The notes beneath the pieces are model-generated. The model made no database searches and was not told where the DNA came from. It saw nothing but the letters and a program-made list of their open reading frames with translations. From Apis mellifera (taxonomy: Eukaryota > Arthropoda > Insecta > Hymenoptera > Apidae), in assembly GCF_003254395.2 (NCBI RefSeq), contig NC_037639.1:6035001-6099000 (forward strand): DNA of 64,000 nucleotides, in the 5' to 3' direction. Both the position numbers and the translations under genes were made by a program. Below, one piece after another: positions 57,749-64,000 of this stretch (within the stretch, counting starts at the first letter, position 1; every line of letters starts with the position of its first letter).

Positions 57749-60700
57749 ATGTAGTGATGTATAACTCATGGTGGTTTAATTTTCCGGTTTTGGAACACCT
57801 GCTACAAACTTTAAACCGTGGAGCACCTGTTTATCTGATAATTTCATGAAATTGTACCAATTAATTTTAGTGTCGCGCGGCAAGTTTAAATGTTTGTTAT
57901 AAGCCGAATTTGCAAGTTTTCAGATCGTTATCCCGGCAATTATAAAGGTTACGTTTAAAATAAGGGGATCATTTATAATCGTACCTGTATCGCACTGGTT
58001 GTAGATAGTTGCAAAAGTTGCTATCAACTAGTATCCTTAAGGTATTATTACGATTGTAACAGAGACAAATTGATACGTGTATTTAAACTTTAAAATATTT
58101 GAAAATTAATTATCTTGAATTATATACATAGAATAAAGGAACAACGTTGAGAAATATAGGATAAATCCCTTAGCTCTGCCATCTTTATTTAATTAAAAAT
58201 TCATTCGATTCATTCGTTTCGTATATATAAACAAGATAGATTACATTCTCTACCAACAAATCAGAAACGTTTGCTTGAACTAAATTCTAATTTCGAAATA
58301 TGTATGTATCTGTTTGTCTTGTCAACCCTGACAGTCAAACAATGTGCAGCAATTGCACGGCTGTTCGTTAATCACTTACCAGGGCCGAAATGCGCTTTAC
58401 CGTTCCCCTCGTAAACAAACAAAATTAGCTAATAATCTAGTCTCGACCGAGCACGGAGAACTGTCGTATCATCTCAAAATTTATGCGCACCCCTATGATA
58501 CGTGAGCGATGATGGATACACCGGTTGATTACCACCAACACTTCCCCCATTGATCCTCATGCTCGTTTATACGAGAGAACATGTGGAACATCCTTCATTA
58601 TGACCAACGTGATCTCTGTGTACTCTGCGTTTTTTTTTCTTTACTGGAATCAAATTTTTCTGTATGATAAAAGAAAAGACGAATGGAAGAATTCAGTGCC
58701 AGGTGGAAAGGAAGTAAATAAGAATTGGTAGAATTAGAGAAAGGAATAAAGTAAAGTTGGAAAAATTTCCTCGATTCAAAATTTCTATTCCAAAGAATGG
58801 TAATAAGCGAAACAGTAATTCGTTTTGTGCAAACGATTTGATTTCTTTGTAAGTAAAATTTATAAAAAAAAAAGAAAAAATTCTTTTATACTCCCCATGG
58901 GGGTTACAACAACTCCCGCTCTTTTGTCTTTTTGACGATAAAAAAATATCGGACGGAAAAGACTTGAAAGGTAAAAATTTATCAAAGAAAAAAAAAAAAT
59001 ACCATGAACGATTGCGTCGTTCTTTGATGGTTGTTTTGAAAAGGAAATACTACTAGTTCGCGAAAACAAAGGGAAAAAGCAAATTTTCACAATCTGTCTC
59101 TCCAACAATACGAATCCAAATATTTTCTGTGTATCATGTCACGCATGGAATAAATCGTTTTGATAATATCCCTTCGATTAAAGAATTATTCTCCCCCATT
59201 AAACTAAAATCAAGACAAAAGTCGTCGTTTTATACGAGCATGTGTTAACGTTCTCCCGCGTGAGAAGAATCCAGTTTCATATATGTGTGCATATATACAT
59301 ATATCCACCTTTTTAGTCTCCGGTTATAAACGACGTTTTACAGCGGGTAATTAAAACATAGTGTCGTAATGAGCTTCGTCCTTTTTACCTTCTTAATCCA
59401 AAAGTAGAATGTTTAACACAGATTAAAAATGCTTCGCAATGCACACTGGTTAATTGCATTAAAACCATCTGATGGAATCATTTCTCCATTTTGTTTGACA
59501 TTTCATAAGATGTTTAAAATATTCCTGGCGAAAAGATAAGAAAAGGAAGGGTGGAAGAGATATTGCACATTTCTAAAGTTGCTTATTTATTAAAAATCAT
59601 TCGATTCTCTCCAAATATGTCAACTTTGTATTTACACAATCTTACTTCAACGAGTGGGTTAAAAATTAATCTATGGTTTTCCTCGCTATAGAAATTGGTT
59701 ATTGATCATCGTTTAATCTTTCTTTTTTTTAGTTTCTTTCTTTTACACCTCGCATTTGTATTCCGCGTGTCCTACTATTATTGATGACGAGTCGAGAGCA
59801 ACAAGGATGAAGGGGCGGGTCGTTAAATAGCGGCGGGAATGAGAAATTTCGGTAACATTTCACGCGCAACCATTCCGAACACGTATCGCCCCACGAAGCG
59901 CAACACGGGATCATTTCTTACCTCCTGGTGAACAAAGAAGAGCGAAGTAACTGGGTCGTTCGGCGGGGGCCGATTGTTCAACGTCAGCCTGCTTAAGAAT
60001 GCACTTTTGTGTTTATCCTAATGTACTTTTCATTTGCTCTCGTTGCCACGACCTCGTTACGTGTTAAACACCTTCTTGGTCGGATTGTGTTTCTTTTCCT
60101 TTTCCTTTTTTTTTTTCTTTGATCGAATTATATACATAAATGTTCCGATCTTCAAGGTATTTTTCATAGAGATCGAATTTTCTTAAATGATTTCCTTCTC
60201 TTTATGTATGTTATTTAACGAGTAATTAATGGACTTTTTTTTTAAATAATTTATAAGTGTATTTGAAACATTGAAATATAGTGTAATTGCAATTTGTGAC
60301 GGCTAACAGGCATGCCCCAAATATGGTAACACGAAGGGAGACGTGTGTTCCAATTAACAAGTTTGCAAATAAATTTCGAATGTATCTCAATTTTTTTTTT
60401 TTTTTTTTAATAATTATCAGTTTATTTTTTACCGTTCCAATTATCTCGAAATATCATCATAACTCTTTTATGATATAATGCATGTTTCTTTAATGAATTT
60501 TTTTAATATTACTGCATTTCGATAATGATATAGTAACGAATAATATTGTATCGTACAAAGGAAAATTTTCATTTCATTCATCTTTGCAAACTCTGCTCCA
60601 ACATGATTCTTATATCATCCTTGTTGTTGAAACACGTCTTTCCTTTGAGATTTCGTTCGAATATATGTAAATAATTTTTTCGAATATTTTGTCACGATTA

Positions 60701-60845
60701 ATTAGATTTATTGTGAAAGCGTGTAATAATTAAATAAATAAATTTACTGTGTTTTGTATTATCGTGATCCGTTCTATCCCTCGTCCAAGTATGAATACTT
60801 ATGAATCTTATCCTATTTTGCAGCAACGAGTGTCCTCTTCCGTTT
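57749..60845. other. AT-rich DNA with two moderate hairpins
   Basis: No gene supported. A nested hairpin lies at 58326-58384 (CCCTG/CAGGG, AACA/TGTT, GTGCA/TGCAC). Another is at 59812-59892 (GGGGCG/CGCCCC, GGAATG/CATTCC, GAAAT/ATTTC). T-runs at 60105-60118 and 60391-60408. Confidence 0.45.
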
Positions 60846-60976
60846 GTCTAACCACAATTGCCTTATTCTACTTTAATCATTTAACCAACTTGCGCAACCA
60901 CAACCGCTTCATTCTACTTGTCCGGCCATGATTATTCCACTCTACTTATCTAACCACACTTGTCTTATTTCACTTG
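60846..60976 (+). repeat. degenerate 28-bp minisatellite
   Basis: Units at 60846-60873, 60921-60948 and 60949-60976 share the pattern TAACCACAcTTGtCTTATTcTACTT with substitutions. 60874-60920 holds a more degraded stretch ending in ATTCTACTTG. The unit length is conserved although the sequence has drifted, which points to an old tandem array. Confidence 0.65.
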
Positions 60977-61123
60977 TTTTATGGCTTTATGTATACGACT
61001 TGACCAGCTTATAATTGTCCACTGTAGATTCAATCATATAGTAGTTAAGTTTTAATCAAAATTGTGCTTCGTTTTTATATATTTTCGAATAAGAATAATG
61101 TAATATTATAACATAGTATAAAT

Positions 61124-61172
61124 AATATAATAGTATAATATAGTGTAAGTAGTGTAATAGTATGTATGTATG

Positions 61173-61206
<34 letters not shown>

Positions 61207-61547
61207 TGTATGTATGTATGTATGTATGTATGTATGTATAGTATGTATACAATGTAATAGTATGTATAACATAGTGTTAATAGTATGTAACAATGTATGT
61301 AATGTATGATGTATGATATAAATTAATAAAGTGTAATGCAATATAAATTTTTGTTTATTGTGTTCCTCCCTTTAATATAATAGTATAATATAGTGTAAGT
61401 AGTGTAATAATACAATGTAATAGTATGTATAATATAGTGTTAATAGTATGTAACAATGTATGTAATGTATGTAATGTATGTAATGTATGATATAAATTAA
61501 TAAAGTGTAATGCAATATAAATTTTTGTTTATTGTATTTTCCCCTTT
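61124..61547 (+). repeat. 250-bp tandem duplication
   Basis: Copy 1 (61124-61373) and copy 2 (61374-61547) start with AATATAATAGTATAATATAG and end with AATTTTTGTTTATTGT plus a C/T-rich tail. Internal motifs such as ATAGTGTTAATAGTATGTAA keep the same order. The length difference of about 76 nt corresponds to the TATG array present only in copy 1. Confidence 0.95.
61161..61240. repeat. (TATG)n microsatellite
   Basis: About twenty TATG units with one TATA interruption near 61175, located inside copy 1 of the tandem duplication. It explains the repetitive Thr/Tyr/Ile/His frame on the minus strand. Confidence 0.97.
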
Positions 61548-61723
61548 ACTTTCATCCAAACATCCCAACATCCCAAAAATCAATTCCATTCACCTATTCG
61601 AAGTTCCATCGGAGGGAAAACCAACTTTATATTCTTTAGTTGCTAAACTAATCTTTCCTTCTTACATCAAAGAAGCTCGGATCGGATCGTAAACGAGACC
61701 TTCGTTAAACAAGGTGGATACAA

Positions 61724-61726
61724 ACA

Positions 61727-61758
<32 letters not shown>

Positions 61759-61760
61759 GA
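61724..61760. repeat. (CA)n microsatellite
   Basis: A CA run with one TA interruption, about 37 nt. Confidence 0.95.
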
Positions 61761-64000
61761 GGGATGTAACTCTTTGGTCCTAAGATTTGTACTTTACATC
61801 GATCGCGACATTCTTTTTGCGGGTGAACAATCGCAAACAGAGAGAAATACGCTTTCTTCGAATGTTTATCCGTGAGGATTGGGATCGAAAGAACAAAGCG
61901 AAGAACACGCAAGCTTCCACGGCTTTCAGGTTGATATTAATTTGATTTTTTTTACTTTTTAAATTTAAATAGGAAATTTAAAAAAAACAAATTAATACTA
62001 CTCCTTTTTTTTTCCAGTATTCAGATACGAGAGATGAATCGATTGAAATGTCGTTCGATTGATTTTCTGAAAATGTCTGAAATGATCAATTTTTCCGAGA
62101 GAAATACAAATTCGAGTCTTTTCTTTCCTTTTTCAATATTCGTTACATGTTGCCAATTTGAAGCGAATTCGTTCATAATAAAAAGGAAAAACAAAATCAA
62201 AGACAAACCGTTGAAACCACTTCGTTTTTTTTCTTTCCACGAAAACAAAGAAAATACGAACGAAAAACAGAAAACTCTGAGAGAGGAAGAGAGAAAGGGG
62301 GATAAAAGAAGGACGAAAAAAAAAGAGAGAGAGAGAAGGAAAAAAACGAGTAAAAATAATGTATAATCTCGACTCAATAGTTCAAACGTTTTCATTTTTC
62401 TCCCCTTTTCACCCTCGGGCTTCAATTTTTAACGCAAATAATCGTCGAATGCGTTACACGCGGTTAACCAGAGTTATCCCCCGTATATAACCGAAACAAA
62501 ACTGTAAAAAAAAAAAAAAAAAAAAAAAAGAAGAGAGAGAGAGAGAGGAAAGTTGTAAAAGGGTGAAAAAGCTGTCGGGGTTTACCCGAGAAAGATTGAA
62601 ATTTAAACCCCCTTCAATGTTTCCTATGTTCAATTACACATGCTTATATGTGCACGAAACGCTTTTTGACGCGACGCGATGTAGAAATGCGCTTGTTAAA
62701 ACAACGAATAGGGGGAGGAGGGAGGAGAAGGTTAAAACGAGAAAAAAAAAATAGAAAACGAGGAAAGGGGGAGGGGAGAGAGAGATAGAACGAAAAAAAA
62801 CAACGGGGTGAACCGACAACGAGGAACAGAGAGAGAGAGAGAGGGAGGAGGAGGGGGCTCTGGCTGGAAACATCGGAATGGAGGTTGCGTAGCGCGGATT
62901 GTTGCGAGCTTTTGTAGGGAGCGCACAGAGCACGATACGTTGTGAAACGGATTGGCTGGTCGGATCTGTCACGCGGTATCTCGACTGGCAAGAAAGACGA
63001 AACAACCAATAAACTGTTTCTGGGCCTTTTGTTGCGTGCAGGCGGTCGCGTAACGTTCCTATTCGAATTGAAAATACCTCGTCAGCGAGAGCTCGAATTG
63101 TTACGCCTCGCCCGTTCTTGATCATCGCGCGGTCCAATGTCTGGATACGGGATCTGGGATGGAATCTCTCTCGTGACGATAAGTCGATAAATCGCTCGTG
63201 GAGAAAACGGATTGGGATAATGTCGATGAAGTATAAAAGCGATTTGGATCGGTTTGATTTGATTTGATTATAATTGCGAAAAGATTCTTGGATGATTACG
63301 TAGGTGAATGAATCGATACGAGAGATTGAAGGTATGAAAATGACGAGGTAATTTTCTACTTTATTTTTTATTAATAAAATTTCTATTTCTACATCGTTAA
63401 TGATGTTAATTGTAAATGAATATTTAAATGATGATGAGATTTCGAAATTGATAATGTGAGTTGAGTAGTCAAACAATTCGTTGCAAATTCTACTTGCATT
63501 CAAAATTCATGGCCAGTTTCTTTTCCTTCACAGTTAACATCTTGATAGGTAAAAAGCCAATCAAACAGTAATAGTTTCAAGATAATTGCATTTTTAAATT
63601 GAAACATATGAATTTCTTTTATTCATTCCATAATAAACATTGTTAAGTTTATCAGATGTAAAAAGGCGATTCATATATTGTACATTTGTGTGTGAATTAG
63701 GTATCACTGGATGGATTTGCTGTTTCGATCTTCTTTTGTCTCTTCCTCATTTTAAACGGCGTGCAACGCGATATAATGAACATAGTGCAGTATAATTGAG
63801 GCAACGACAACAAACATATATATATTACATAATTTATATAATAATTTATTCCTATTTTTTTCAATAAATATAATTTCTCTATTGTATATCGTTTATTTCA
63901 AGTTATCCCCTACTAAGACCAAACGAGAAACTTTCAATAATAAAAATATAGTGAACGGTATATTCAAAAAAAAGATAAATGTACCACAAATATATAAAAA
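61761..64000. other. non-coding DNA with low-complexity tracts
   Basis: No credible gene. The longest open frame of the window (62634-63503, minus, 289 codons) starts with TTG, has its first ATG about 125 codons in, and ends in low-complexity Ser/Leu/Phe from the purine tract at 62700-62860. 62880-63200 is GC-balanced and contains a 10-pair interrupted hairpin (GATAC/GTATC plus TGTGA/TCACG). 63530-64000 is AT-rich. Confidence 0.5.
62506..62548. repeat. A24 run followed by GA repeat
   Basis: Twenty-four consecutive A residues (62506-62529), then AAGAAGAGAGAG. No target-site duplication or upstream gene body suggests a retrocopy, so it is read as simple repeat. Confidence 0.9.

Noticed and set aside
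58349..58365. AATTGCAC as a miR-92 mature start
   Set aside because: The heptamer lies across the loop of the local hairpin, not in the 3' arm, and the family's C-rich tail is missing.
61075..61341. Repetitive Thr/Tyr/Ile/His frame on the minus strand
   Set aside because: It is a translation of the TATG array and its AT-rich flanks.
62506..62529. A24 run as the tail of a retrocopy
   Set aside because: No upstream gene-like body and no flanking target-site duplication; it continues into a GA simple repeat.
62634..63503. 289-codon minus-strand open frame, the longest in the window
   Set aside because: It begins with TTG, has no ATG for about 125 codons, shows no domain, and its last third is low-complexity Ser/Leu/Phe from a purine-rich tract on the other strand.

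Overview
The window looks like nuclear intergenic and/or intronic DNA from an insect, most probably a bee or another hymenopteran. The evidence is an AT-rich background, GC-balanced islands a few hundred bases long, CpG and TCGA words used freely rather than depleted, abundant short simple repeats, and no recognisable transposon, rRNA, tRNA or satellite. No protein family could be recognised on either strand. The longest open frames begin with TTG or GTG and lie in low-stop or purine/pyrimidine-biased DNA, so I treat nearly all of them as chance.

Layout. 1-6590 is AT-rich with one GC island (881-1840). 6890-7190 is a GC-balanced island carrying two long imperfect hairpins about 60 bp apart, both microRNA-precursor-like. 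A third long hairpin follows at 9313-9401 beside a nested inverted repeat (9206-9284). 9420-24540 is mostly AT-rich background with microsatellites, a palindromic E-box (19831-19844) and a TATA-like site. 24553-25260 holds one copy of a dispersed ~50 bp repeat and a perfect 10-bp hairpin. 25678-25850 is the best protein-coding candidate: an acceptor-like site, a start codon, a signal-peptide-like reading frame and a GTAAGT donor, on the + strand. 27381-28140 and 30779-31700 are GC- or purine-rich islands without credible genes. A TATA plus TCAGT promoter candidate is at 36433-36460.

The right half has further inverted repeats (38135, 38406, 40374, 51764, 53121-53293, 57685, 59812), a 76-bp TTCC microsatellite (41585), the second copy of the dispersed repeat (49466), and tandem duplications at 36843, 52011 and 61124. 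The last is a 250-bp unit in which a TATG array is present in one copy only. A degenerate 28-bp minisatellite sits at 60846-60976.

How it fits together: the window most likely spans large introns or intergenic regulatory DNA. If the 25.8 kb first exon is real, most of what lies downstream could be its first intron. The GC-balanced islands would then be candidate regulatory elements or small-RNA loci. All of this is inference from sequence alone.
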